Positions 1 through 8,094 of a stretch of 64,000 bases of DNA are shown one piece after another (position 1 is the stretch's first letter; each line of letters begins with the position of its first letter). Below the pieces are notes generated by a model. The model was not told where the DNA came from. It saw only the letters and a program-made list of their open reading frames with translations, and did no database searches. The translations under genes and the position numbers were made by a program. Source of the DNA: Devosia lucknowensis. Lineage in GTDB: Bacteria > Pseudomonadota > Alphaproteobacteria > Rhizobiales > Devosiaceae. The stretch covers positions 248,001 to 312,000 of the forward strand of contig NZ_FXWK01000001.1 of NCBI RefSeq assembly GCF_900177655.1, written 5' to 3'.

Positions 1-934
1 GGAACAGGGTCGAGAGGTGATCCTCCCAGTCCTTGATCGTGGGCTTTTCGCCCGGCAATTGCGGCAGCTTCCCATCGAGGAAATCGCGGAAGCTTTCGCC
101 GGCGACGTTGATGTACTTCTTGTCGCGGATGACGAAATACATCGGCACATTGAGCGCGTGGTCCGCATATTGCTCGAAGCCGAAACCCTCTTCGAAAGCG
201 AAGGGCAGCATGCCGGTTCGGGCATCGTCGGTATTGCGCCAGATTTCGCTGCGGAAGCTGAGATAGCCGGTATCGCGGCCATCGGCGAAGGGTGAATTGG
301 CGAAAAGCGCAGTGGCCACCGGCTGCAGAGCCAGCGACACGCGCAGTTTCTTGACCATGTCGGCTTCACTGGAGAAATCGAGATTGGTCTGCACCGTGGC
401 CGATCGATACATCATCGACGTGCCCAGCGTACCGACCTCGCCCATATACTTGGTCATGATCGCATAGCGCGATTTGGGCATGGACTTGATCTCGTCGACC
501 GACCAGAGCGGGGTCACCCCGAGCCCGAGGAAGTGAATGCCGAGCGGTTCCGCGACCTTTTTGGACACGCGCATATGCTCGGCCAGTTCCTCGGCCGTGC
601 CGTGCAGGTCCGCCATCGGCGCGCCGCTCAGCTCGAACTGTCCGCCGGGCTCGAGCGAAATGCCGCCGGCCACGGCGTCGTTGCGCAGCCCGATCGGGTT
701 CTCTCCGTCGTAGAACGGCTGCCAGCCGGTTTCGGCCTGCACGCCATCGAGCAGCGCCCTGATGCCCTGGGGTCCCTCATAGGCCACCGGACGCAGCGGG
801 TCGGTGTGGTAGACGTGCTTTTCGTGCTCGGTGCCTATCCGCCACTGGTCTTCCGGCTTGCAGCCGCGTGCCATCGCTTCGATCAGGTCTGTCCGCGATT
901 CGATCAGGGGCGATGGAGTGTCGGAGCCGGCCAT
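1..934 (-). CDS. gshA: Glutamate-cysteine ligase, plant/alphaproteobacterial type (3' end outside window)
   Basis: Joins L-glutamate and L-cysteine using ATP, the first step of glutathione synthesis in the cytosol. The N-terminal ~311 residues are present, starting at an ATG at 934-932; the remainder lies beyond position 1, against a usual family length of about 450. Visible family features are an early EHEKHV segment, YDGENPIGLR, and GGQFELSGAP, followed by conserved text about plant-type GshA and MYFVIRDK later. It lies on the same strand as rsmE and just downstream of it (70 bases apart), an arrangement common in Rhizobiales. No terminator can be judged because the gene end is missing. Family assignment is firm; only the C-terminal part is unseen. 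Confidence 0.9.
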   Translation of the reverse strand, partial: MAGSDTPSPLIESRTDLIEAMARGCKPEDQWRIGTEHEKHVYHTDPLRPVAYEGPQGIRALLDGVQAETGWQPFYDGENPIGLRNDAVAGGISLEPGGQFELSGAPMADLHGTAEELAEHMRVSKKVAEPLGIHFLGLGVTPLWSVDEIKSMPKSRYAIMTKYMGEVGTLGTSMMYRSATVQTNLDFSSEADMVKKLRVSLALQPVATALFANSPFADGRDTGYLSFRSEIWRNTDDARTGMLPFAFEEGFGFEQYADHALNVPMYFVIRDKKYINVAGESFRDFLDGKLPQLPGEKPTIKDWEDHLSTLF

Positions 935-1004
935 GGGGGCCTCGTTGTTGAGGGTCTAACTGCGCCGGCAAAATAGCGAGCGCAAGCCGGAAAGCAATCG
1001 CCTT

Positions 1005-1754
1005 TTATCGCCAATCACCGATGATCGCCTGGATGGCCGCGAGTCCTGCGACAGCCGCTGTGTCGGCGCGCAGGATGCGCGGGCCCAGGCTTATGGGCAC
1101 AACGAAGGGCAGGCCATGCAGTTTCGTCCGTTCTTTGTCCGAAAACCCCCCTTCGGGTCCCACCAGTAACCCAACGCGCTGTCCGCGCAATTGCTCGAGC
1201 GCAACAACGGGCGAAGAAGATGCCGCGCCTTCATCGGCAAAGAGCAGTTTCCGGTCGCCATGCTGGGTGGGCCAGCCGTCCAGCAATTGCCCGAGACTGA
1301 CCTCTGCCGCGATCGAGGGGACAACAAGCACTTCGCATTGCTCGGCCGCCTCGATGGCATTGGCCTGCAGCCTCTCGGTCTTCACCCGATGGTTCTGCGT
1401 GAACTGCGTGACGACGGGCTGAATTGTGCCGACACCCATTTCCACGGCCTTTTGCACCATATAGTCGAGCCGCTCGCTTTTGAGCGGAGCAAAGCCGTAC
1501 CAGAGGTCCGAAGGCGGCGTCTGCGCGGCGATCCGGTCGACCACATCCAGTCCGACGGACTTCTTGGAATCGGCGGTGATCCGGCAGAGCCACGCGCCGT
1601 CCCGTCCGTTGAACAGCACCACCTCGTCCCCGACGCTCTTGCGCAGCACGGCCGCGAGATAAAGCGACTGCTCCTTGCCAAGCGTCAGGGGTGCGCCGGC
1701 GACAAGGTCGGGTTCGACATGGAGGCGCGGCAAATGGGCATGGGATCGGGGCAT
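1005..1754 (-). CDS. rsmE: 16S rRNA (uracil1498-N3)-methyltransferase
   Basis: A 249-residue SPOUT-class enzyme that methylates N3 of U1498 in 16S rRNA with S-adenosylmethionine. The N-terminal ~75 residues form the PUA-like RNA-binding part (LAAVLRKSVGDEVVLFNG). The C-terminal SPOUT knot carries LLVGPEGGFSDKE and LGPRILRADTA, the two diagnostic motifs of the SAM-binding trefoil. Length matches the family. It precedes gshA on the same strand and is divergent from ubiA. A repeat-rich spacer of about 225 bases separates it from ubiA and must contain its promoter, which I could not pinpoint. Confidence 0.95.
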   Translation of the reverse strand: MPRSHAHLPRLHVEPDLVAGAPLTLGKEQSLYLAAVLRKSVGDEVVLFNGRDGAWLCRITADSKKSVGLDVVDRIAAQTPPSDLWYGFAPLKSERLDYMVQKAVEMGVGTIQPVVTQFTQNHRVKTERLQANAIEAAEQCEVLVVPSIAAEVSLGQLLDGWPTQHGDRKLLFADEGAASSSPVVALEQLRGQRVGLLVGPEGGFSDKERTKLHGLPFVVPISLGPRILRADTAAVAGLAAIQAIIGDWR

Positions 1755-1759
1755 TCACA

Positions 1760-1945
1760 GGTCTCCCCTTCTCCCCTTGAAGGAGAAGGTGGCGCGCGGC
1801 GCCGGATAGGGGCTTTCTTGCGCCACCATAGTGGCTGGCCGACCGCTCGCAACCCCCACCTCCTGCTTCTTTTTCCATGGGGGAGAGCGTGGATCGGCCG
1901 CAGGCCGCGACGGGTGAGGGGGTAGTCCGCCGCAGCGCTGAGGGT
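1760..1945. repeat. Intergenic G/C-rich palindromic repeat, CTCCCC...GGGGAG family
   Basis: The spacer between rsmE and ubiA is filled by C-tract/G-tract palindromes: cttctccccttgaaggagaa at the left, and a right-hand block of cccccacctcctgc with a matching gggggagag and ggtgaggggg. The same vocabulary recurs at 39236-39505, 44911-44947 and 55238-55281. It has no coding potential of its own. Such elements are typical short dispersed intergenic repeats of Rhizobiales genomes. Confidence 0.65.
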
Positions 1946-1979
1946 TATGAGAGGCAAACTACACCAGCAGGTGGCATTC

Positions 1980-2912
1980 ATGAACACTCCCAGTCCCACC
2001 GGCACCGTTGCCGACGCTACCCGCGGCAATTGGCTCGATCGGTATGCGCCCGAACAGCTCAAGCCCTATGGCCGCCTTGCGCGATGGGACCGGCCGATTG
2101 GTTTTTACCTGCTGTTCTGGCCCTGCGCCTGGGGCATTGGCCTCGCCGCGGTCGCCCAGCCGCAATTCGGTTTCGGCTGGTGGGCCGCCATCCTCATGTT
2201 CTTCGGCGCCATTCTCATGCGCGGCGCCGGCTGCACCTTCAACGATATCGTTGATCGCGACATCGACGCTGCCGTGGCGCGCACCCGCTCGCGCCCCATC
2301 CCGTCCGGCCAGGTCAGGGCCAGTCAGGCCACCGTCTTTATGGTCATCCAGGCTCTCCTCGCCTCGGTCATCCTGTTCCAGTTCAACCGCTTTACAGTCT
2401 GGGCCTGCGTCGCCTCGCTGCTGCTCGTGGCCATCTACCCCTTCATGAAGCGCGTCACCTGGTGGCCGCAGCTGTTCCTCGGTCTCGCTTTTTCCTATGG
2501 CGCGCTGGTCGGCTGGTCGAGCCAGACCGGTGGTCTGGGCTGGGCGCCCGTGGTGCTCTATGTCGGCACCATCCTCTGGGTCATCGGCTATGATACGATC
2601 TACGCGCTGCAAGATGTCGAGGACGACGCGCTGGTCGGCGTGAAATCCACCGCACGCCTGTTCGGCGACAATGTCCGGCCGGCGGTGGCCGCACTCTATG
2701 CCGGAGCCTTCGTGCTCTGGAACGTCGCCAACCTCATGGCCGGCGGGGGAGCGATCTTCGCGTCGCTGTCCCTGGTCGCCGCGGCCCTAATGGCCTGGCA
2801 GCTCTGGACCCTCGATGCCGAGGTGCCGCGCAATCCCTTCGTGCGCTTCTACAACAACCATTATGTGGGTGTGGCTCTCACGCTCGCGCTTCTCGCCGAG
2901 TGGGTCTGGTAA
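1980..2912 (+). CDS. ubiA: 4-hydroxybenzoate polyprenyltransferase
   Basis: Integral-membrane prenyltransferase that attaches the polyprenyl tail to 4-hydroxybenzoate in ubiquinone synthesis. About 310 residues with eight to nine hydrophobic segments. The first Asp-rich motif is seen as CTFNDIVDRDID and the second as DTIYALQDVEDD, the Mg-diphosphate sites of the UbiA family. I chose the ATG at 1980 because AGGTGG lies five bases upstream; an in-frame ATG at 1947 adds eleven residues but has a badly spaced ribosome site. The polyprenyl diphosphate substrate is probably supplied by the synthase encoded at 55.3-56.3 kb. A related enzyme of the same superfamily, CtaB, lies at 13.4 kb but has different flanks. 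Confidence 0.95.
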   Translation: MNTPSPTGTVADATRGNWLDRYAPEQLKPYGRLARWDRPIGFYLLFWPCAWGIGLAAVAQPQFGFGWWAAILMFFGAILMRGAGCTFNDIVDRDIDAAVARTRSRPIPSGQVRASQATVFMVIQALLASVILFQFNRFTVWACVASLLLVAIYPFMKRVTWWPQLFLGLAFSYGALVGWSSQTGGLGWAPVVLYVGTILWVIGYDTIYALQDVEDDALVGVKSTARLFGDNVRPAVAALYAGAFVLWNVANLMAGGGAIFASLSLVAAALMAWQLWTLDAEVPRNPFVRFYNNHYVGVALTLALLAEWVW

Positions 2913-2914
2913 AT

Positions 2915-2931
2915 GTTAGCAGTCTGCTAAC
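2915..2931. other. Perfect 17-base palindrome after ubiA
   Basis: gttagcag-t-ctgctaac begins three bases after the ubiA stop codon. The one-base centre makes it an operator-like or short stem structure rather than a classical terminator, and no T-run follows. Confidence 0.5.
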
Positions 2932-3010
2932 CGATGGCCGCCTGACGCTATGAAAAAAGCAGGATAATCGCGGTTCCTGCTGCGAAACATCGTGGTTTTG
3001 CCGATAAGAA

Positions 3011-3049
3011 GCGAAAGGGCCGACCGCACCACTGGTCGACCCTTTCCGC
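3011..3049. terminator. Probable bidirectional terminator between convergent ubiA and DUF6101-like gene
   Basis: A 13-base stem, gaaagggccgacc pairing with ggtcgaccctttc with one C-A mismatch, encloses an eight-base loop. It sits between two convergent genes, which suits a shared terminator. Only short, interrupted T-tracts follow on either strand, so it would be a weak intrinsic terminator. Confidence 0.55.
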
Positions 3050-3070
3050 TTGCTTTGGAGGCAGCTTGAA

Positions 3071-3586
3071 CTAGTTGGCGAGGTCCTGGCCGGGCTTGCG
3101 GCGATTGAGGAAACGCGGACGGCGCGAGGCATCGGCGGCCAGTTTGCGGCGCGGCGCGGCACCGCCGAACATCACGCCATCGACCTGCTGGCCATAGGGC
3201 ATGTAGGCGCCGTCGCCGGCCTTGATGAACAGCGGCAGCCGCAGCTTCTTGCCCCAGTTCTGCCATTCGGCCACGACGCTGTGGTTGCCCTCTTCCTCAA
3301 ACACCTTGTAATTCAATTCACTATCGGAATGGACCAGTTCGATCGAGCTGGTGAGCATGCCGTCCTCGGAGATCGAGGTCGCCACGGCCACGCCGATATA
3401 TTCGGTAACCGGCACCTTGATCTTCACGGCAACGCCGCTCTGCTCGAGCTGCTTGCGGACCGTCACGGTCTTGACCGGATCCTTGGGGCCATTGTCGTTC
3501 GCCGCCATGAAGCGACGCTCGGCTAGGGCCGGGCGGCCGAAGGCCAGAACGACTGACAAACCTTCCATCGCAACGCCATGAACCAT
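3071..3586 (-). CDS. Conserved alphaproteobacterial protein, DUF6101-like
   Basis: 171 residues, no signal peptide or membrane segment. The middle carries SDSELNYKVFEEEGNHSVV and WQNWGKKLRLPLFI. The C-terminus ends in a basic RRPRFLNRRKPG tail, which I recall from DUF6101 proteins of Rhizobiales located beside ubiA; this family call is from memory and context. The ATG at 3586 is preceded by AGGAAGG at good spacing, favouring it over an internal MAANDN start 26 residues later. Function unknown. It is convergent with ubiA and divergent from the cysQ-like gene. Confidence 0.6.
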   Translation of the reverse strand: MVHGVAMEGLSVVLAFGRPALAERRFMAANDNGPKDPVKTVTVRKQLEQSGVAVKIKVPVTEYIGVAVATSISEDGMLTSSIELVHSDSELNYKVFEEEGNHSVVAEWQNWGKKLRLPLFIKAGDGAYMPYGQQVDGVMFGGAAPRRKLAADASRRPRFLNRRKPGQDLAN

Positions 3587-3839
3587 TTTTGATGCCTTCC
3601 TGTAACTTCGAGAGCTGTTTTTTGCGCTCCGTTTATGAGGCCAACTTACCCCACCCGCTTACCCGCCCCCTTAATCGGTTCGGTTAAGTTTATGTTGTTT
3701 TCCCGGAGGGTTAGCAGGGTATTGCACCTAGTCAGACCCGGTTAACCGCGTCGCTTGCAGCCGCGTTTACCTTGCCATTTTTGCGCCCCACGGCGTCGCC
3801 CTTGTCCAAAGCCGGCGCGAGGCCTAAAAGGCCCGCACC

Positions 3840-4712
3840 ATGCCGGCCTTTGCTCCACCTTACGACGATGATCTGGAACTGCTCCGCACCACTGCGGTGG
3901 CAGCCGGCATCATTGCGGCCAGCTACTTCCGGCGCGATATCAAGAGCTGGACCAAGGACAACGCATCGCCAGTGAGCGAGGCCGACATCGTCGTCGATCG
4001 CTTCCTGGCGGCCAATCTCCTGCAGGCGCGGCCTGACTACGGCTGGCTCAGCGAGGAAACTGTCGATAATCCCAGCCGTCTCGACTGCGAGCGCGTCTTT
4101 GTCGTCGATCCCATCGACGGCACGAGGGCGTTCCTGCGCGGCGAGGACTACTGGACCGTGTCGCTTGCCGTGGTCGAAAACGGCGTACCGGTCGCGGGCG
4201 TCGTCTATGCCCCGGCGCGCGACGAAATGTATGACGCCTATAAGGGCGGCGGCGCACGATTCAATGGCCGGCCCCTGCAGCGAACCCGTCGCGCCGGCGC
4301 GGCGCCGCTCATCCCCGCACCGGGAGCCGTCCACCAGGAGCTGCAGGCCGCGGGCCTCGACTATACCCGCGGACCGGCCTATCCATCGCTCGCCTATCGT
4401 CTGGTGCAGGTGGCCACCGGCCGCCTCGACGCCGCCGTCGCCCGCCGTGGCGCGCAGGATTGGGACATCGCTGGAGCTGCGGTCATTCTTGCCGAGTGCG
4501 GCATGGACTTCGCTGACGTCTGCACCGGGTTCCCCCAATTAAACAAACGAGATGTGCGCCACGGGGCGCTTGCGGCGCTGGCGGACATGAGCCTAAAACC
4601 CCAGGTGCACGCCGCCCTGATAAAGGTCTATGGTTGCCCTCCGGTCGAGGATGCAGCCATGCCCGATGCTGGTGCGCGAACACAAACAGATTTGCCTCTA
4701 ACGCGGGACTGA
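3840..4712 (+). CDS. cysQ: Inositol monophosphatase family protein, probable 3'(2'),5'-bisphosphate nucleotidase
   Basis: 290 residues of the lithium-sensitive, Mg-dependent phosphatase superfamily. WLSEETVDN supplies the first metal-binding Glu. VFVVDPIDGTRAF is the central metal/phosphate motif. DWDIAGAAVILAECG is the C-terminal signature. The likely role is hydrolysis of adenosine 3',5'-bisphosphate from sulfate assimilation, though inositol monophosphatase activity cannot be excluded from sequence. AAAAGG precedes the start by eight bases. DUF4170 follows after three bases, so the two are co-transcribed, a conserved pair in Rhizobiales. Confidence 0.85.
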   Translation: MPAFAPPYDDDLELLRTTAVAAGIIAASYFRRDIKSWTKDNASPVSEADIVVDRFLAANLLQARPDYGWLSEETVDNPSRLDCERVFVVDPIDGTRAFLRGEDYWTVSLAVVENGVPVAGVVYAPARDEMYDAYKGGGARFNGRPLQRTRRAGAAPLIPAPGAVHQELQAAGLDYTRGPAYPSLAYRLVQVATGRLDAAVARRGAQDWDIAGAAVILAECGMDFADVCTGFPQLNKRDVRHGALAALADMSLKPQVHAALIKVYGCPPVEDAAMPDAGARTQTDLPLTRD

Positions 4713-4715
4713 CCG

Positions 4716-4955
4716 ATGGCTGACAAAACCGACAAGCAACTGCTGCACCTGGTAATCGGCGGCGAACTTTCGAGCCTCGAGGGCGTCACCTTTGCCGATC
4801 TCGATCAGGTCGACATTGTCGGCATCTATCCCAACTACGCTGCCGCCGAGAAAGTCTGGCGCGCCAAGGCGCAGCAGACCGTGGACAGCGCACAGACGCG
4901 CTATTTCATCGTCCACCTGCACCGTCTCCTCGACCCGCAGAACGCCGGTCAGTAA
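4716..4955 (+). CDS. DUF4170 domain-containing protein
   Basis: A 79-residue soluble protein that is essentially one DUF4170 domain: LHLVIGGELSSLEGVTF, then DIVGIYPNYAAAEKVWRAKAQ and a hydrophobic YFIVHLHRLLDP end. No function is established. It begins three bases after the cysQ-like stop and its last codons overlap the convergent glycosyltransferase gene by seven bases. Confidence 0.85.
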   Translation: MADKTDKQLLHLVIGGELSSLEGVTFADLDQVDIVGIYPNYAAAEKVWRAKAQQTVDSAQTRYFIVHLHRLLDPQNAGQ

Positions 4956-6109
4956 GCCTTCTGCTCAAGCCCCAGCGCCGACAGAATGGCGCTGAGGGCG
5001 CCCGGGCCGCCGATCCGCTCGCGCCCGATTGCGCCCAGTCGCGCTCGCTCCGCGGGATCGCTGAGCAGATCGCCCAGCGCCATTGCGACATTTCCGATTT
5101 CCGCATCCACCACCACCCTTGCCGCGCCGAACAGCTTCTGCTCGTCCTCGAAGCGCGAACGCCGGTCACGGGGATTGGCGAAGGTGATGACGGGCTTGCC
5201 CAGGCCGAGGGACTGGATGCTGGCTGTCCCGGCCTGGCTCAGCACGATATCAGACTGATCGAGAAGGTTGCCCATGGCTCGACCCCGCGCCATGTGGATG
5301 GTGATGCCTTCGCCACTGAGCGTACCCAGGTCGTCAGGTTCGCTGCTCAGCAACGGCACGCGCGCCAGGCCAGCGCTGCGCGCCAGGTCTTCCACGCCGA
5401 CGCTACCGGCGACAGCCATGAAAACGTCGGGTCGCAGAAGCTCCGGAACACGTCGCAGCGCCGCAACCTGCAAGGCGAAGCTCTCGCCTGTAAGGGCGCG
5501 GCTCCCCGGCAGCAGGGTCACGGCGAGCGGTCGCGTGCGCCGCGATGCGGCGTCATAGTCGCCCCGCGGAATGGTATCCATCATCAGGTTGCCGGCAGCG
5601 TGCGCATTGACCCCGGCCTGTGTCAGGACGGTTGCCAGGTTTGGGGCCCGACAGAAGACCAGCGAGCAGGTGCGAGCGATGGCCTCGCGCTCCAGCCGCG
5701 AATAGAGCCGCGCAGCGCCGGTCTTGTAGACGTCGAGGTAAACGACGTCGCGATTGCCGGTCGCGAGGCAAGCGAGAACGCCGACCATGTCTCCAACCAC
5801 GATTGTCCGGTCGTACCGTCCCCGGATCGAGCGCAGGAATCGCAGCGCCGGCGGAACCGTGCGCAACCCGCCATTGACGATGTCCCGTCGCAGGGAGCCC
5901 TTGACGTTGCGCCAGCCTTCCGAGGCAAGCGTCGCGCGCGGTCCCACAACAGGGCAGATGCCGTCATAGGCCTTGCCGCTGCCAATCATGGGATAGGCCT
6001 CGGCCGACACGCCCGACGGCAGCCGCGCGATCAGCTGGGCCGCAATGGCATCTTCGCCGTGTCCGTTGGAGATGATCAGGAAGCGCTGACGCGACGCCGC
6101 CTTGGTCAC
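4949..6109 (-). CDS. LpxB/MurG-like glycosyltransferase (lipid-A-disaccharide synthase-related protein)
   Basis: 386 residues with a GT-B glycosyltransferase look. The N-terminal FLIISNGHGEDAIAAQLIARL resembles the lipid-A-disaccharide synthase-related family rather than true LpxB. The C-terminal half has LLPGSRALTG and then LSQAGTASIQSLGLGKPVITF, the usual nucleotide-sugar binding region. Substrate unknown. The start is a GTG (6109-6107) five bases after the DUF2093 start-to-stop frame ends, so the two genes form an operon. In many rhizobia the slot between DUF4170 and DUF2093 holds a DUF374 acyltransferase, waaA and lpxK; none of these is here. Confidence 0.75.
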   Translation of the reverse strand: MTKAASRQRFLIISNGHGEDAIAAQLIARLPSGVSAEAYPMIGSGKAYDGICPVVGPRATLASEGWRNVKGSLRRDIVNGGLRTVPPALRFLRSIRGRYDRTIVVGDMVGVLACLATGNRDVVYLDVYKTGAARLYSRLEREAIARTCSLVFCRAPNLATVLTQAGVNAHAAGNLMMDTIPRGDYDAASRRTRPLAVTLLPGSRALTGESFALQVAALRRVPELLRPDVFMAVAGSVGVEDLARSAGLARVPLLSSEPDDLGTLSGEGITIHMARGRAMGNLLDQSDIVLSQAGTASIQSLGLGKPVITFANPRDRRSRFEDEQKLFGAARVVVDAEIGNVAMALGDLLSDPAERARLGAIGRERIGGPGALSAILSALGLEQKAY

Positions 6110-6111
6110 CC

Positions 6112-6333
6112 TTAGTTGCCCCGGCCAAATCGTTCGAGAGCGGTATTGGCGGCCACTGCATCGACATAGGGTTCCTGCCGATCGACGCTCCAGTAAAAGA
6201 GTTCATCCAGCGGGATCGGCTTGCCGGTAATGGCGCATCTCACGAAACTGCCCGGCTTGAGCACCACATAGTCGCCGTCCAGATAGCGCAGCGTCGCTTC
6301 GGCGGGGGCAAATCCCTTGTCGAAAATGTTCAT
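6112..6333 (-). CDS. DUF2093 domain-containing protein
   Basis: 73-residue protein matching the short DUF2093 family: YLDGDYVVLKPGSFVRCAITG, then IPLDELFYWSVDRQEPY. AAGGA lies eight bases before the ATG. It immediately precedes the glycosyltransferase gene on the same strand, so the two are translated from one message. No biochemical role is known. Confidence 0.85.
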   Translation of the reverse strand: MNIFDKGFAPAEATLRYLDGDYVVLKPGSFVRCAITGKPIPLDELFYWSVDRQEPYVDAVAANTALERFGRGN

Positions 6334-6383
6334 GCCATCAATCCTTTGCCTCTCCGGCGCATCTTAGCGCCAGCCATTGCGCA

Positions 6384-8000
6384 TCAAAAGAGACTTTCCT
6401 GCGACCCTTCATCCGGGCCGCTGCGCGCCGGCTTGCGCCGCGCTGCCGGAGCACCTCCGACGGTTACACCCACTTCACCATCGGCGAAGGTCAGCTTGAG
6501 TGCGTCACCGGGGTTTGTCTCGTCGCGGCTAGTCACCACATTGCCGGTCTGGTCCTGCACCAGTGCGTAGCCCCGCGCCAGCACATTTCTGTAGCTCAGG
6601 GTTTCCAGAAGTTTGACCAGTTGCGCGAAATGCTGCCGACGTCCGACGGTGAGCTGCCCGGCTGCCTGGTAAAGGCGTTGGTTCAGTGCAACCACCGCCG
6701 TCTGGGCGTGGCGCAATTCGATACGCAGCGGCTGTGGTGACAAGCGGGGGGCGAGGCGCGCGATCGCAGCCTGCTTGCGCTCCATGGCCGTCGCCGCCGC
6801 GCTCGGCAACTGCCGCGCGGATGGATCGAGCCGCAGTCGCGCACGCTCGACAGTCTTCGACAGACCTGACCGTGCATGCCGCTGCAGATTGCCCAGACGG
6901 TCCGACAATTCGACGTGCCGCTGGCGGATCAGTCGAGGATGGACTGCGGCGGAGACATTGGAGAACGCCACGCGCCGGGTCTGGACAAGGTGGCGCAGGC
7001 CGGTGGTCAGATGGCTCGAGGCCATGTCCAGCCGCTGCCGCTGGGTGGAAACGAGGTCTCCGGCTCGCGGCAAACCGGCCTGCGCCGCGCGAAGCCTGTC
7101 CTTGAGGCTGGCAAGACTGCGCCGGGCGGCCTGTCTCTGGCGGGCGCCCTGGTCGTCGACATAGGCGATGAGCTCCGCACGAACCGGAACCGCCGCCTCG
7201 GCCGCCGCCGTTGGTGTCGGCGCTCGCATGTCACTGGCATAGTCGATCAGCGTGGTGTCCGTTTCATGGCCCACGGCCGAAATCACCGGTATCCCGGAAG
7301 CCGCCACCGCACGCACCACAGCTTCTTCGTTGAACCCCCAGAGATCCTCGATCGAGCCGCCGCCGCGGGCCACGATCAGCAAATCCGGCCGGGGAATCTG
7401 GCTGTCGTGACCAAAGGCGTTGAAACCCTCAATGGCGTTGACGACTTCTGGCGCACAAGTCTCACCCTGGACGCGCACGGGCCAGACCAGCACGTGACTG
7501 GGAAACCGGTCATCCAGACGATGCAGGATATCGCGGATCACGGCGCCGGTCGGCGACGTGATGACGCCAATGACGCGCGGAAGGTAGGGCAGGGCGCGCT
7601 TGCGCTCGCGGGCGAACAGCCCCTCGGCCAGAAGCTTCTTGCGGCGCTCTTCCAGCAGCGCCATCAGCGCGCCCGCACCGGCCGGTTCGATATTTTCGAT
7701 GACGATCTGGTATTTCGAGGACCGGGGGAATGTGGTCAGCCGCCCCGTTGCTATGACTTCCAGCCCTTCCTCGGGCTTGAAGGCGAGGCGCGCATAGCTC
7801 CCCTTCCACACCACGGCATCAATGGACGCGGCGTCGTCCTTGAGTGTGAAGTAAGCGTGGCCCGACGAATGCTGGCCGCGAAATCCGGAGATTTCGCCAC
7901 GCACCCGGACATGCCCGAATTCGTCTTCCACCGTCCTTTTGACCGCCTGCGCGATTTCGGAGACGGTGAATTCTGCGGCATTGGTCAGGACTTGGGACAT
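6384..8000 (-). CDS. xseA: Exodeoxyribonuclease VII large subunit
   Basis: 538-residue catalytic subunit of exonuclease VII, which degrades single-stranded DNA to oligonucleotides with the small subunit XseB (not in this window). The N-terminal OB-fold spans about residues 8-110 (VRVRGEISGFRGQHSSGHAYFTLKD). The catalytic domain shows VIGVITSPTGAVIRDI, VARGGGSIEDLWGFNEE and SAVGHETDTTLIDYASD. The Arg/Ala/Leu-rich stretch after residue ~290 is the family's long helical region. The C-terminus ends RGYALVQDQTGNVV and a short basic tail. It is downstream of the LysR gene on the same strand. Confidence 0.95.
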   Translation of the reverse strand: MSQVLTNAAEFTVSEIAQAVKRTVEDEFGHVRVRGEISGFRGQHSSGHAYFTLKDDAASIDAVVWKGSYARLAFKPEEGLEVIATGRLTTFPRSSKYQIVIENIEPAGAGALMALLEERRKKLLAEGLFARERKRALPYLPRVIGVITSPTGAVIRDILHRLDDRFPSHVLVWPVRVQGETCAPEVVNAIEGFNAFGHDSQIPRPDLLIVARGGGSIEDLWGFNEEAVVRAVAASGIPVISAVGHETDTTLIDYASDMRAPTPTAAAEAAVPVRAELIAYVDDQGARQRQAARRSLASLKDRLRAAQAGLPRAGDLVSTQRQRLDMASSHLTTGLRHLVQTRRVAFSNVSAAVHPRLIRQRHVELSDRLGNLQRHARSGLSKTVERARLRLDPSARQLPSAAATAMERKQAAIARLAPRLSPQPLRIELRHAQTAVVALNQRLYQAAGQLTVGRRQHFAQLVKLLETLSYRNVLARGYALVQDQTGNVVTSRDETNPGDALKLTFADGEVGVTVGGAPAARRKPARSGPDEGSQESLF

Positions 8001-8094
8001 GCAGCGTTTCCAGCAAAAGTGGCAACGGTTTCGCGTTCAGGAAACGCGTCGAAACGAAGCCCTCTGGTGCGCCAAAGCCCGTTCAGGGTCAAGT

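Noticed and set aside
3653..3690. TTAA-N9-TTAA pair upstream of the cysQ-like gene as a possible CtrA box
   Set aside because: Spacing is nine, not seven bases, so it does not fit the CtrA motif.
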